Of a DNA stretch of 64,000 nt, positions 37,796 to 47,452 are shown piece after piece. This DNA comes from Aquidulcibacter sp. Lineage in GTDB: Bacteria > Pseudomonadota > Alphaproteobacteria > Caulobacterales > Aquidulcibacteraceae. The position numbers were made by a program, and so were the translations under genes. The stretch covers positions 62,001 through 126,000 of the forward strand of contig JAPZTJ010000009.1 in the NCBI GenBank assembly GCA_027532555.1, in the 5' to 3' direction. The number at the start of each line of letters is the position of its first letter. The stretch's first letter is position 1. The notes beneath the pieces are model-generated. The model saw only the letters and a list, made by a program, of their open reading frames with translations. It made no database searches and was not told the origin of the DNA.

Positions 37796-38950
37796 GTGGG
37801 ACAATTGGCTGTGGACCTAGAGATCAAGCGCTTGCGCTCTTGGATGTTTGATCACGCTTTGCCTTTTTGGGCGACGCGCGGTTGGGACCATGTTCACGGC
37901 GGCCCGGTTGAGGAATTGGCCTTAGATGGTGGTCCGTCCGACCCAGGTTTTAAGCGGGTCCGGGTGTTCTGCCGCCAAGTCTATGTGTTCTCCCATGCCT
38001 ATTTGCTTGGCTGGCAACCGGGCGTTACCCATGCCAACACGATGTGTAAGGCGATGGTGGCCCATTGTTGGCAGGGGTCAGATTTAGGCTGGGCCAAGCT
38101 GGTCAGGTCTGACAATCAGATCCTAGATCCAACAACGGACCTTTATGACAATGCGTTTGCATTGTTCTCTTTGGGATGGTTCTACCGCATTTCGCCGACT
38201 CCCGATGTTTTGGACCTAATGCATCAGACTGTCACTTTGATTGATACCAAGCTGCGTCACCCCAAGCTTGGATTTTGGCATCAGATTCCTGTAAAGGGAC
38301 CTAGGCTGCAGAACCCGCATATGCACGCGCTGGAGGCCTGCCTTGCGTGCTTCGAGAGCACACAAGACCCGATCTTTGCGCGCTTGGCGAGAGAGATCAT
38401 CGGCCTGTTTCAGTCTCACTTCTATGACCCCACGCGCGGGACCTTATGTGAGTATTTTGACGATAATCTTGATCGATTGACCGAAGAAAAGGGCAGTTGG
38501 GTAGAGCCGGGTCATCAATTTGAATGGGCTTGGATATTGGCCTCAGCCCATAAATTATTGGATGTTGAGGTGACAGACCAAGTCAAAGGCTTGATTGCAT
38601 TTGGGGAAGAAAAAGGCGTCGATCACGGCAGTGCAGCCACCTATAATGTCATTTTGGATGATGGTCGGTTTGTTGACGGGGGTTCACGCACGTGGCCGAA
38701 CACCGAGCGCCTTAAAGCGGCTGTAGCGCTTTATGATTTGACGGGGGCTGATCCCGTGCCCGTGTTAAGGCCGACATTGCAGCTTTTGCTCAATCGATAT
38801 CTGGCGGTCGAGCCGCTAGGTGGGTGGGTTGATGCGTTTGATCAGGCTGGCCAACCTACCGCTAAAGCTATACCAACTTCTACCCTCTACCATCTGTTTT
38901 TGGCCTTCGCAGAGGTGCTTCGGGTTGCGGACCGCCTAGAAGCACATTAG
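37796..38950 (+). CDS. AGE family epimerase/isomerase (probable mannose-6-phosphate isomerase)
   Basis: A 384-residue (alpha/alpha)6-barrel protein of the N-acylglucosamine 2-epimerase family. Typical stretches are RQVYVFSHAY, YDNAFALFSLGWFYR, NPHMHALEACLACFE and GHQFEWAWIL, the last carrying conserved His and Glu residues. Members act on GlcNAc, mannose or mannose 6-phosphate. Its position 6 bp after the phosphomannomutase and near manC argues for fructose 6-phosphate to mannose 6-phosphate conversion. GTG start. Exact substrate is inference from context. Confidence 0.85.
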   Translation: MGQLAVDLEIKRLRSWMFDHALPFWATRGWDHVHGGPVEELALDGGPSDPGFKRVRVFCRQVYVFSHAYLLGWQPGVTHANTMCKAMVAHCWQGSDLGWAKLVRSDNQILDPTTDLYDNAFALFSLGWFYRISPTPDVLDLMHQTVTLIDTKLRHPKLGFWHQIPVKGPRLQNPHMHALEACLACFESTQDPIFARLAREIIGLFQSHFYDPTRGTLCEYFDDNLDRLTEEKGSWVEPGHQFEWAWILASAHKLLDVEVTDQVKGLIAFGEEKGVDHGSAATYNVILDDGRFVDGGSRTWPNTERLKAAVALYDLTGADPVPVLRPTLQLLLNRYLAVEPLGGWVDAFDQAGQPTAKAIPTSTLYHLFLAFAEVLRVADRLEAH

Positions 38951-39012
38951 CGACGGGTGGCAATTCTAGCGCGGGGTTTGCTGCGCTTTTGCCCTATCAG
39001 AAGGCTCTCTAC

Positions 39013-39933
39013 GTGTCAGACATCTCAGAGAAACAGGTTCGGATTGGTGTCGCAGGCGCAGGCGTGTTTGGCCGTAATCACGCCAATAAAATTAAGGCAA
39101 ACCCTCGCGCTATTTTGGTCGGTATTTTTGACTTGAGCGCGGAACGGGCAGAGGCGCTTGCAAGCGAATTGTCCACACAAGCCTTTACCGACTTGTCAGC
39201 TATTTTGGCTGAAGTTGACGCGCTGGTGGTTGCCACCCCCGCCATCGCTCATGGTGGTGTAGCGCGCGCCGCGATCGATGCTGGCAAGCATTGCTTGGTC
39301 GAAAAGCCCTTGGCCGCCACAGCTACAGATGCTGACATCTTGTGCCAGCATGCCGCTGAGCGCGGTGTCGTGCTGCAGGCAGGCCATCAGGAGCGCTATA
39401 TCTTCACCGCGATGGGCTTGTTTGAGGTAGCCGAGCGGCCAAAATTCTTGCAGGCGACGCGGGTTGGTTTACCCAGCATACGCGGAGCCGATGTGTCTGT
39501 GACTTTGGACCTCATGGTCCATGACATTGATTTGGCGCGCATCTTGTTTCGGTCAGAGCCAGTCGCCATCAAAGCCACCCGTTTAGCTGGTGAGCCAAAT
39601 AATCCCGATGCCGTAGAGGCTGTTTTGACCTTTGAGGGCGGAAGTGAAGCCCGATTTCTTGCCAGTCGCGCAGCTGAAGAGCGCGATCGCCGCATGACGA
39701 TTGGCTATTCTGAAGGCGAGGTCACGATCGACTTCATCGCGAAGAGTTTCGACGATGGACCCAACTTTGGCCTCCACCCAGACTTTGCAACTCGCATTCC
39801 AGACCCGATGGGCGCTGCTACTGCCGACTTCATTTCCGCTATATTGGGTGAGCGGACGGTAGCGATTTCTGCCGCCGATGGTGCAGCAGCTGTGCGGATA
39901 GCGGAGGCGATTGATCAAGCCACCCGTGCTTGA
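39013..39933 (+). CDS. gnnA: Gfo/Idh/MocA oxidoreductase, probable UDP-GlcNAc 3-dehydrogenase
   Basis: A 306-residue oxidoreductase with the NAD loop IGVAGAGVFGRNHANKI, GIFDLSAERAEAL, and the active-site CLVEKPLAATATDAD (EKP motif). In Acidithiobacillus and Caulobacter a Gfo/Idh enzyme (GnnA) oxidises UDP-GlcNAc at C3 so that the aminotransferase GnnB can make UDP-GlcNAc3N, the precursor of 2,3-diaminoglucose lipid A. The following gene is a DegT aminotransferase, which supports this. GTG at 39013 with AGAAGG upstream is preferred to TTG 38989. Confidence 0.7.
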   Translation: MSDISEKQVRIGVAGAGVFGRNHANKIKANPRAILVGIFDLSAERAEALASELSTQAFTDLSAILAEVDALVVATPAIAHGGVARAAIDAGKHCLVEKPLAATATDADILCQHAAERGVVLQAGHQERYIFTAMGLFEVAERPKFLQATRVGLPSIRGADVSVTLDLMVHDIDLARILFRSEPVAIKATRLAGEPNNPDAVEAVLTFEGGSEARFLASRAAEERDRRMTIGYSEGEVTIDFIAKSFDDGPNFGLHPDFATRIPDPMGAATADFISAILGERTVAISAADGAAAVRIAEAIDQATRA

Positions 39934-40060
39934 TTGTTGCTCTTGGTTGCCAAAAGTGATGGGCCAATCTGCGTTGGCTTGCAGTATTCCCCCAATCGAT
40001 GGCTTATGACGCAGCTGAGCAAGCCTTGCAGGCTAAATTGAGGATAAGTGGTACAAGAGC

Positions 40061-41248
40061 ATGACTGACAGCACACGCCCCCCGATTGGCTTTATCGATC
40101 TATTGGCGCAGCGTCGCAGGCTCGGCACCCGCATTGATGATGCGGTAATGGGTGTGATCAATGGTGGTGCCTATATTATGGGCCCTCAGGTTCAGGCCTT
40201 TGAAGCAGCTCTGGCAGAGTTTGGACAGTCGAAATACGCCTTATCCTGCGCCAACGGGACAGACGCTTTGGTTTTGCCCTTGATGGCTTGGCATATTCGC
40301 ACTGGGGACGCGATTTTCTGTCCCAGCTTCACCTTTGCCGCGACCGGCGAAGTGGTGCCGTGGCTGGGTGCGACCCCCGTCTTTGTCGACGTTGACCCAG
40401 TGACCTACAATCTTGATCCTGCGCATTTAGAGGCCTCGATTGAGGCTGTGTTGGCGGAAGGCAAATTAAAGCCAAAAGTGATCATCGCGGTGGATCTCTT
40501 CGGCCAGCCCGCCAATTACCCAGAGATCTCGGCAATTGCCAAAAAATATGGCCTGAAACTGATCGCCGATTCTGCCCAAGGTTTTGGCTGCACGCTCAAC
40601 GGCCAACATCCGATCCATTGGGCAGATGTTGCCACCACCAGCTTTTTCCCGGCTAAGCCCTTAGGCTGCTATGGCGACGGCGGTGCAGTGCTTACGGATG
40701 ATTACGCGCTCTGGGAGGTGATGGATTCCCTTCGCGTGCATGGCAAAGCGACCAAGAGCGATTTGGTTGGTAAAACCTTTGAGCATGATCCGAAATATCT
40801 CAATATCCGGATCGGTATGAATTCCCGCCTTGATACCGTTCAGGCCGCGATCTTGCTTGAGAAGCTTGCCGTATTTGCAGACGAAATCAAAGCCCGCAAT
40901 AGGATTGCTGCTCGGTACAATCAGCTATTGGGTGACAGCGTGGTGGTCCCGACTGTGATAGAAGGTGGCGTCTCAACTTGGGCGCAATACACAATTGAAG
41001 TCCCCGACCGTGACGGCCTAGCGGCCTATGCCAAGAGCCGCGGAGTCCCAACGGCTGCCTACTATCCGATCCCAATTCACAAGCAGGACGTCTACAGCCG
41101 CTTCCCTGTTGGTCCAGGTGGGCTTCCGGTGACCGAAGCTAAGGCCGGTCTTGTGATTTCCCTACCCATGCATCCGGATTTGGATGAGGAAACACAAGAC
41201 TATATCGTTGAGACTGTGCGCAATTTTGCTGGGCGTAATAGCGCTTAA
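40061..41248 (+). CDS. gnnB: DegT/DnrJ/EryC1 aminotransferase, probable GnnB
   Basis: A 395-residue PLP enzyme. IGFIDLLAQRRRLGTRID, SCANGTDALVLPLMAW, PSFTFAATGEVVPWLGATPVF, AQGFGCTLNG and the PLP lysine in FFPAKPLGCYGDGGA are seen. The IDL..Q...G..IMGPQV start and the length match GnnB/WbpE-type sugar aminotransferases. Behind gnnA it would convert the 3-keto sugar to UDP-GlcNAc3N for lipid A. An alternative is WbpE-like action on a uronic acid, but no WbpA, WbpB or WbpD partner lies near. Confidence 0.85.
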   Translation: MTDSTRPPIGFIDLLAQRRRLGTRIDDAVMGVINGGAYIMGPQVQAFEAALAEFGQSKYALSCANGTDALVLPLMAWHIRTGDAIFCPSFTFAATGEVVPWLGATPVFVDVDPVTYNLDPAHLEASIEAVLAEGKLKPKVIIAVDLFGQPANYPEISAIAKKYGLKLIADSAQGFGCTLNGQHPIHWADVATTSFFPAKPLGCYGDGGAVLTDDYALWEVMDSLRVHGKATKSDLVGKTFEHDPKYLNIRIGMNSRLDTVQAAILLEKLAVFADEIKARNRIAARYNQLLGDSVVVPTVIEGGVSTWAQYTIEVPDRDGLAAYAKSRGVPTAAYYPIPIHKQDVYSRFPVGPGGLPVTEAKAGLVISLPMHPDLDEETQDYIVETVRNFAGRNSA

Positions 41249-41252
41249 GTCC

Positions 41253-41284
41253 GTCCAATCACGTTGTTTTGTTTCGTGATGGAC
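41253..41284 (+). terminator. Stem-loop after gnnB
   Basis: GTCCAATCACG at 41253-41263 pairs with CGTGATGGAC at 41275-41284 (10 bp, one bulged A) across an 11-nt T-rich loop, just after the gnnB stop. No T run follows, so it may be a Rho-assisted stop or an mRNA-end stabiliser. Confidence 0.45.
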
Positions 41285-41376
41285 TATACGGCGGACGGAT
41301 TAGCTGCTGGACATGCAACGGTGAGACAACATAGAAGTTGAAGCGTCGGTTGGTGGCATTTTAAGGACAGGTAGCC

Positions 41377-42285
41377 ATGAATTTGGCAGACATGCGTAGC
41401 TTAAGAGAGTTGGAGGCTGAGGCTATCCATGTGATACGCGAATCTGCCGGTGCCTTCTTGCGCCCTATATTGATGTTTTCCATTGGCAAGGACTCAATGG
41501 TCCTTTTGCATCTGGCAGCTAAGGCCTTTGCTCCCGGCCCCATACCCTTTCCGCTGTTGCACATTGATACCACTTGGAAGTTCAAGGAAATGATTGCCTT
41601 TCGCGATCGTATAGCTCGTGAGTATGGCGTGGATCTGATCGTCCATACCAATCAAGATGGGCTGGATCAGGGGATCAATCCAATCGTCAGTGGGGCAAGT
41701 ATCCATACCAACATCATGAAGACCATCGCCTTGAAGCAGGCGCTTGATCATCATCGGATTGACGTAGCCATCGGGGGTGCTCGTCGAGATGAAGAGAAGA
41801 GCCGTGCGAAAGAACGGATCTTTTCGTTTCGCAGCGTCGGGCATGGCTGGGACCCGCGTGGGCAACGACCTGAACTTTGGGGCCATTACAACACCCGCCT
41901 CCAAGAGGGTGAGTCGATGCGGGCATTTCCATTGTCCAATTGGACAGAGCTCGACATCTGGAGCTATATCCAGCTCGAAAACATCGAGGTGGTGCCGCTT
42001 TATTTCTCCAAAGCCCGCCCTGTCGTGCGTCGCTCAGGGACATGGATTATGGTCGATGACGACCGCTTGCCTCTCGAGCCGAACGAAGTTCCAGAATTGC
42101 GCTCGGTCCGCTTTCGCACCCTTGGCTGCTACCCCTTGAGCGGCGCAATTGAAAGCCAAGCGGGGACTGTCGCTGAGATTCTTGAGGAAATGCTTGCCTC
42201 GCGCTTCTCAGAACGTCAGGGGCGTCTTATTGATGGTGTAGGCAGTTCCTCGATGGAAGCCAAGAAGCGCGAGGGCTACTTTTGA
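41377..42285 (+). CDS. cysD: Sulfate adenylyltransferase small subunit (CysD/NodP)
   Basis: A 302-residue ATP sulfurylase subunit that makes APS from ATP and sulfate. [15 protein letters not shown] carries the PP-loop, DTTWKFKEM follows, then [21 protein letters not shown] and the C-terminal KKREGYF tail typical of CysD and the rhizobial NodP. Its stop overlaps the TTG start of cysNC (TTGA). It is placed inside a polysaccharide locus with a sulfotransferase 20 kb away, away from any assimilatory cys gene in the window. Confidence 0.95.
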   Translation: MNLADMRSLRELEAEAIHVIRESAGAFLRPILMFSIGKDSMVLLHLAAKAFAPGPIPFPLLHIDTTWKFKEMIAFRDRIAREYGVDLIVHTNQDGLDQGINPIVSGASIHTNIMKTIALKQALDHHRIDVAIGGARRDEEKSRAKERIFSFRSVGHGWDPRGQRPELWGHYNTRLQEGESMRAFPLSNWTELDIWSYIQLENIEVVPLYFSKARPVVRRSGTWIMVDDDRLPLEPNEVPELRSVRFRTLGCYPLSGAIESQAGTVAEILEEMLASRFSERQGRLIDGVGSSSMEAKKREGYF

Positions 42286-44141
42286 CCAACCCGCAAATTG
42301 GCCCAAAAGGTCACGAGCCGCGTCTTCGAGTCTTGACTTGTGGTTCCGTTGATGACGGCAAATCGACACTCATTGGTCGCTTGCTTTATGATTGCGACCA
42401 AGTAGCAGAAGATATCTTGGAATCGGCACGGGAACACTCGCCCTCAGGCGCTCTAGGACCCGGCGGCCTCGACTTCTCATATCTTTTGGATGGCCTGAGT
42501 GCTGAGCGTGAACAAGGCATAACCATTGATGTGGCTTACCGCTCCTGTGTCGTGCTGGGCCGCACATGCCAGATTGCGGACTGTCCTGGCCATGCACAAT
42601 ATACCCGGAATATGGCGACAGCCGCTTCCAATTGCGACGTAGCTATCGTCTTGATCGATGCACGCACCGGTCTTTTGGAGCAGACGCGACGCCATGTCCG
42701 CATATGTTCAATGATGGGGATTACGCGCTTAGCTGTCGCGATTAACAAGATGGACTTGGTTGATTGGTCCGAGTCTAAATTTGCCGCGATTGAGATCGCA
42801 TTTCGCGACTTTGCAAAAGAATTTGCCTTCCACTCGCTCAAGGTTATTCCCGTTTCGGCTCCGTTTGGAGTCAATCTTGTCAATCGAGCTCCCGAACTCG
42901 GCTGGTACCATGGACCCACATTGGCAGAATGGCTTTCCGCTGTTGAGGTGTCGCATAAAGACCAAGCTCAGGTGCGGCTCGCCATCCAATGGGTCTCACG
43001 CGCGCCCGATGGCACCAGAGCTTATGCCGGGCCCCTGATAAGCGGCTGTCTACACCAAGGCCAAGAAATCCTTATTGGGCCAACTGCGTATCCAGCGCGC
43101 ATCACTAGGCTTTATCGCTCTGGAGAGGTTGTCGAGCGAGCAGAGGCAGGCGATGCCATCGCAATTAGTCTAGATCGGCAAGTGGATCTGAGCCGGGGTG
43201 ACTGGATCTATACCAAAGAGCAAATTGCAGATTTTTCTAATCAAATCGCTGCTGACATCATCTGGTTCAGTGACCAAGCGCTGGCGGCCGGACGTAGCTT
43301 TTGGCTAAAGGGGCAAGGTGCATGGATCCAAGGTTCCGTAACACGTATTCGCCACAAAATATGTTTGGACACTGGTCAGAAAATCGCTGCTGACAGTCTT
43401 TCGATCAATGATATTGGCTTGTGCAACCTCATCACGACACAGCCAATCTTGTGTGACCCCTATCTCGAAGGTCGATCATGTGGGTCGTTTTTGATTGTCG
43501 ATGCCGTGAGTCATGCGACCGTCGGGGTTGGGCTTATCCGAAACGCTTTGCGTCGGGCTGCCAATATCACGCCTGTCACTGCCGCCGTTGATACCCAGAC
43601 CCGAGCCTTACGTTATGGGCAGCAGCCGCGTGTGATCTGGTTGACCGGCTTATCGGGAGCTGGCAAGTCTACCATCGCAAAGCTGACCGAGCAGGTTTTG
43701 TGGGCTCAAGGCCGGGCGACCGCACTTTTGGACGGGGACAATCTTCGTAGCGGACTTTGCCAAGATTTAGGCTTTACTGAAGCAGACCGTGTCGAGAATG
43801 TGCGCCGCACAGCAGAAGCCGCTAAGCTTATGGCTGACGCCGGTTTGATTGTCATATGTGCCTTGATTTCGCCGTTCGCACGAGATCGCGAAATGGCCCG
43901 TACGATTGTTGGGCCAGATCGCTTTGTTGAGGTCTTTATTGACACCACGATTGAGGTGTGCGCCGACCGTGACCCAAAAGGGCTTTACGCAAAGGCTAGA
44001 CAAGGTCTCATCCCCAACTTCACGGGAGTCAGTGCACCCTACGAGGCTCCGATTTCGCCAGATCTACGCATAGCGACTTATGATACCAGCGCAGAGGCCG
44101 GTGCCCAAATCATCTGCGATTTTATTCAAGCTGGGGGCTAG
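42282..44141 (+). CDS. cysNC: Bifunctional sulfate adenylyltransferase large subunit / APS kinase (CysNC/NodQ)
   Basis: A 619-residue fusion. Residues about 15-430 are the CysN GTPase: GSVDDGKST (P-loop, 21-29), [34 protein letters not shown]. Residues about 445-619 are APS kinase: [41 protein letters not shown], and [10 protein letters not shown]. It makes APS and then PAPS, the donor for sulfotransferases. TTG start, overlapping cysD. The domain order matches rhizobial NodQ. It ends close to the convergent rfbB. Confidence 0.96.
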   Translation: MTNPQIGPKGHEPRLRVLTCGSVDDGKSTLIGRLLYDCDQVAEDILESAREHSPSGALGPGGLDFSYLLDGLSAEREQGITIDVAYRSCVVLGRTCQIADCPGHAQYTRNMATAASNCDVAIVLIDARTGLLEQTRRHVRICSMMGITRLAVAINKMDLVDWSESKFAAIEIAFRDFAKEFAFHSLKVIPVSAPFGVNLVNRAPELGWYHGPTLAEWLSAVEVSHKDQAQVRLAIQWVSRAPDGTRAYAGPLISGCLHQGQEILIGPTAYPARITRLYRSGEVVERAEAGDAIAISLDRQVDLSRGDWIYTKEQIADFSNQIAADIIWFSDQALAAGRSFWLKGQGAWIQGSVTRIRHKICLDTGQKIAADSLSINDIGLCNLITTQPILCDPYLEGRSCGSFLIVDAVSHATVGVGLIRNALRRAANITPVTAAVDTQTRALRYGQQPRVIWLTGLSGAGKSTIAKLTEQVLWAQGRATALLDGDNLRSGLCQDLGFTEADRVENVRRTAEAAKLMADAGLIVICALISPFARDREMARTIVGPDRFVEVFIDTTIEVCADRDPKGLYAKARQGLIPNFTGVSAPYEAPISPDLRIATYDTSAEAGAQIICDFIQAGG

Positions 44142-44148
44142 TCGAATA

Positions 44149-44174
44149 AGCCCCATTTTTAGGTCGAATGGGCT
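44149..44174. terminator. Hairpin between convergent cysNC and rfbB
   Basis: AGCCCCATT at 44149-44157 pairs with AATGGGCT at 44167-44174 (8 bp with one bulged base) across a loop with a T run (ATTTTTAGG). It lies between the two stop codons and may serve both genes. Confidence 0.4.
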
Positions 44175-45234
44175 ATTTGGGGGTGATAAGTCCCAAGCGC
44201 TGACCCTGATAATTCTTTGCTCGAATTGGTTCCCACCAGTCAGGCCGGTTCAAATACCATTCAACTGTCTGGCGAATGCCCGTTTCAAAACTATAGTTTG
44301 CGCGCCAACCGAGTTCATTCTCCAGCTTTGTTGCGTCAATCGCATAGCGTTGATCGTGGCCAGGGCGGTCTTGGACAAATGTGATCAGATCTTCGCGTGG
44401 ACCCTCAGGGCGTGCGCCTGCCAGTTCATCGACTAGGGCGCATATGCGTTTCACCACATCGATGTTTTGGCGTTCGTTGCGACCACCTACACAATAGGTC
44501 TCTCCCGGCTTCCCCCGTTCCATGACGGTTTGGAGGGCGACGGCATGATCATCCACATGCAGCCAATCCCGGATTTGCTTCCCATCGCCATAGACCGGGA
44601 GGGATTTACCCTCCAGAGCGTTTAGAATCATCAAAGGGATCAACTTCTCTGGGAAATGATAGGGTCCGTAATTGTTCGAACAATTGGTGATAAGGCATGG
44701 AAGGCCAAAAGTATGGTGCCAAGCTTGGACCAAATGATCCGACGCAGCTTTCGAGGCGGAATAGGGGGAGCGCGGATCGTAAGCGGTCACTTCAGAAAAC
44801 GCTCCAGTAGCGCCCAAAGAACCAAAGACTTCGTCGGTCGAAACATGCAAGAACCGAAAATTTCGTTGTTTGTCGCTGGTTAATCCACGCCAATAAGTTA
44901 GAGCAACCTCCAACAATGTGTGCGTTCCGACAATATTGGTCTGGATGAACTCCGCCGAGCCCGTGATCGAGCGGTCAACGTGGCTTTCCGCCGCTAGATG
45001 AAACACTGCGTCTGGTTGAAACGTGTCGAAAAGAGCGGCCATAGCCATTCTGTCGCATATATCGTGCTGCACAAACCGATAGTTGGGCGAGGCAGCGACG
45101 CTGTCAAGCGAAGACAGGCAGGCCGCATAGGTAAGCTTGTCCACGTTGAGAACTTGGCCGAGATTAGAGGTGATCAGATGCCTACAAACCGCTGATCCAA
45201 TGAATCCAGCCCCGCCAGTTACCAAAAATCGCAT
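44173..45234 (-). CDS. rfbB: dTDP-glucose 4,6-dehydratase
   Basis: A 353-residue extended SDR. The N-terminal [43 protein letters not shown] and the catalytic [13 protein letters not shown], plus [17 protein letters not shown], are the RmlB signature. It makes dTDP-4-keto-6-deoxyglucose, the second step to dTDP-L-rhamnose. Unusually it is separated from rfbC, rfbD and rfbA by a 711-bp gap and points away from them. Confidence 0.97.
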   Translation of the reverse strand: MRFLVTGGAGFIGSAVCRHLITSNLGQVLNVDKLTYAACLSSLDSVAASPNYRFVQHDICDRMAMAALFDTFQPDAVFHLAAESHVDRSITGSAEFIQTNIVGTHTLLEVALTYWRGLTSDKQRNFRFLHVSTDEVFGSLGATGAFSEVTAYDPRSPYSASKAASDHLVQAWHHTFGLPCLITNCSNNYGPYHFPEKLIPLMILNALEGKSLPVYGDGKQIRDWLHVDDHAVALQTVMERGKPGETYCVGGRNERQNIDVVKRICALVDELAGARPEGPREDLITFVQDRPGHDQRYAIDATKLENELGWRANYSFETGIRQTVEWYLNRPDWWEPIRAKNYQGQRLGLITPK

Positions 45235-45945
45235 GTATCACCTAAGCAGCCCCAATTGAGGACAAGTTAGTGCCTGAGAGTTCTGCCGTCACGCGAGCAT
45301 GACAGTGGCTCCTCACTTAGAAAAAGTCGATAGCAAAGTTTATCTGTAGAGTGCGGATTGGATCACTGATTAGTGGCGTCTCAGATCGTCGGCCCTAAGT
45401 GCCTTGGGCACGACCACATTCTGCTTAACTCGGAAAGCAATAGGTTTCAGATTTGAAGCGCTCAGATCTGGATAAACTGGGATATCTACTTTGCCGGCTA
45501 CGACCCAATGGAGCCTGGTTTTGAGCTGCGTTCCTTTTAAAGGATCGTCCTGGCTGCCAGTTTATCAATGCTTCATCACGCTTTGAACCAAACCGCCTAA
45601 ACCGGCACACTGGATTCCCGGTACGAGGCTAGTCATTGGCTTAACGATGTAATTCTTCCCCTTGAAGAGTTGAGTGAATGAACAGAGATAGGAAGGCCAA
45701 GGTCGACGTCTATTTATTGATAGATTTTGAGGAAAGATGGTCACTGAGGCAATGCACAATGTTGATTGTATTGAATGGTTTATCGCTCTTGGATGAGTCA
45801 ATTTAAAGAAAGCTATTCGATATTCGTTGGGGATATCGTGGCCAATTCAACCAAGTTCAACACTGCGTAGAGGGTTGGGCCTCTGTATTCCATCTCGGGC
45901 TGGAGCAGTTATAACGGGTGCTCACATAAGCTAGGTGCGCGCCTC
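45235..45945. other. 711-bp gap between divergent rfbB and rfbC
   Basis: No recognisable protein. The longest frames are short (60-78 residues) and overlap one another on the minus strand. A 42-codon frame from ATG 45679 on the plus strand (MNRDRKAKVDVYLL at the start) has no family likeness. It should hold promoters for both divergent rhamnose genes. I saw no repeat or IS end. Confidence 0.4.
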
Positions 45946-46503
45946 ATGCAGTTTTACCCACTTGCCCTTGAAGGTATTACTTTGGTCGAAGGGCCAGTCC
46001 GTGCCGATCCTCGCGGTGCATTCATGGAAACGTGGAGGGCCGACTATTTCGAAAATGCAGGCCTGCCAAATTCATGGGTGCAAGACAATCTGTCTGTCTC
46101 CGTTCACCCTTACACGATTAGGGGGCTGCACTGGCAGACACCCCCTTTTGCACAAGCAAAACTCGTGAGAGTTTTGGTCGGTGAGATTGTCGATGTAGTT
46201 GTGGATTTACGCCCCTCGTCGCAAACATTCGGGCGCTCGATTAGCGTGCCGCTAAGCGCTACGAAGAATCAATCGCTTCTAGTCCCGGCTGGCTTTGCGC
46301 ATGGTTTCTGTACATTGGTCCCCAACACAATGGTGGCCTATAAAACCGGTGCCCGATATGCACCTGAGTGCGAGCGCGGGTTGCGCTGGGATTGTCCCGA
46401 TGTGGCAATTGATTGGCCCTTAAACGGGAACGAGCCTATCCTGTCGGAAAAAGATGCATCGGCCCAAGTCCTTAAAGATCTCTCAGAGGCGGACCTCTTT
46501 TGA
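45946..46503 (+). CDS. rfbC: dTDP-4-dehydrorhamnose 3,5-epimerase
   Basis: A 185-residue cupin-type epimerase. VEGPVRADPRGAFMETWRADYF, NLSVSVHPYTIRGLHWQ with the catalytic histidine, VRVLVGEIVDVVVDLR and LLVPAGFAHGFCTL are RmlC signatures; RGLHWQ is the RGLH(Y/F)Q motif. It inverts C3 and C5 of dTDP-4-keto-6-deoxyglucose. It is the first gene of rfbC-rfbD-rfbA on the plus strand. Confidence 0.96.
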   Translation: MQFYPLALEGITLVEGPVRADPRGAFMETWRADYFENAGLPNSWVQDNLSVSVHPYTIRGLHWQTPPFAQAKLVRVLVGEIVDVVVDLRPSSQTFGRSISVPLSATKNQSLLVPAGFAHGFCTLVPNTMVAYKTGARYAPECERGLRWDCPDVAIDWPLNGNEPILSEKDASAQVLKDLSEADLF

Positions 46504-46554
46504 GCAGGGTAATCTTTCAAATGAGTTTGAAAACTACGCATCCGAAGGTCAATC

Positions 46555-47442
46555 ATGACACCTAGAGTCGCAATATTGGGAGCGTCGGGCCAGGTTGGTA
46601 AAGCCCTGCAGGCTGGCTTTTCGCAACGCAATCCAATTCAACCAGTTCTTGCGCTTGGTCGCGATTATGATGTGACAGATAGTAGCTCTTGGCGAGCTTC
46701 TCTGGATGCATTTGAACCCGACGTTATCATCAATGCTGCCGCCTTCACCGCCGTCGATGCGTGTGAGCGGGAGCCAGATCGCGCATTTGCAGTCAATCGC
46801 GACGCGGTTGCCGCCTTAGCTCAGTGGTGTGCCAATTCCGATAAGGCATTGATCCACATCTCTACTGACTATGTGTTTGGTGATAGCGGAAGCGCCCCCA
46901 TAACCGAAGATGCGCCCGTGAGCCCATTGAATATCTATGGGGCCTCGAAAGAGGCCGGCGAGTCAATTTTAAGAACAATTCTGCCGCGGCACATGATCGC
47001 GCGAACATCATGGGTCTATGGTCCTGACGCAGGAAATTTCTTTGCAACAATCATGCGCTTGGCGGAGACACGCGATCAGATCAAGGTTGTCGCCGATGAA
47101 ATCTCCTGCCCGACCTTTGTCTCTGATCTTGCAGAGGCGTTGATTCGCTTGTCGGATCGCGTCGGGCCTGATTCCACGGATTTCGGCACCATTCACTGTG
47201 CGGGCGAACAAGGGCTTAGCCGGTTTGACTTTGCACAGGCGATTATGGCTGCAAGAGCAGAACTAGGCCTTAAAACAGCGGAAATTGCACCAACCACGCA
47301 AGCGCTGTTTGGCGCGCCTGCGCGCCGTCCTTCCGATTCCCGTTTGGACAGTAGCTTTCTCGAGCGTGCCTATGGCATAAAACTCCCCGGGCTAAGCGCG
47401 CGCTTGCCCCATCTAGTCTCAGTGCTGGCTCGCCAGAATTAG
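46555..47442 (+). CDS. rfbD: dTDP-4-dehydrorhamnose reductase
   Basis: A 295-residue SDR reducing dTDP-4-keto-L-rhamnose to dTDP-L-rhamnose with NAD(P)H. The loop [38 protein letters not shown], and YGASKEAGE with the YxxxK motif, then [14 protein letters not shown], identify RmlD. It lies 51 bp after rfbC and 10 bp before rfbA. Confidence 0.96.
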   Translation: MTPRVAILGASGQVGKALQAGFSQRNPIQPVLALGRDYDVTDSSSWRASLDAFEPDVIINAAAFTAVDACEREPDRAFAVNRDAVAALAQWCANSDKALIHISTDYVFGDSGSAPITEDAPVSPLNIYGASKEAGESILRTILPRHMIARTSWVYGPDAGNFFATIMRLAETRDQIKVVADEISCPTFVSDLAEALIRLSDRVGPDSTDFGTIHCAGEQGLSRFDFAQAIMAARAELGLKTAEIAPTTQALFGAPARRPSDSRLDSSFLERAYGIKLPGLSARLPHLVSVLARQN

Positions 47443-47452
47443 GATCGAAAAC

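Noticed and set aside
45679-45807. 42-codon frame in the rfbB/rfbC gap
   Set aside because: Too short, no family likeness and only a poor ribosome site; probably chance.
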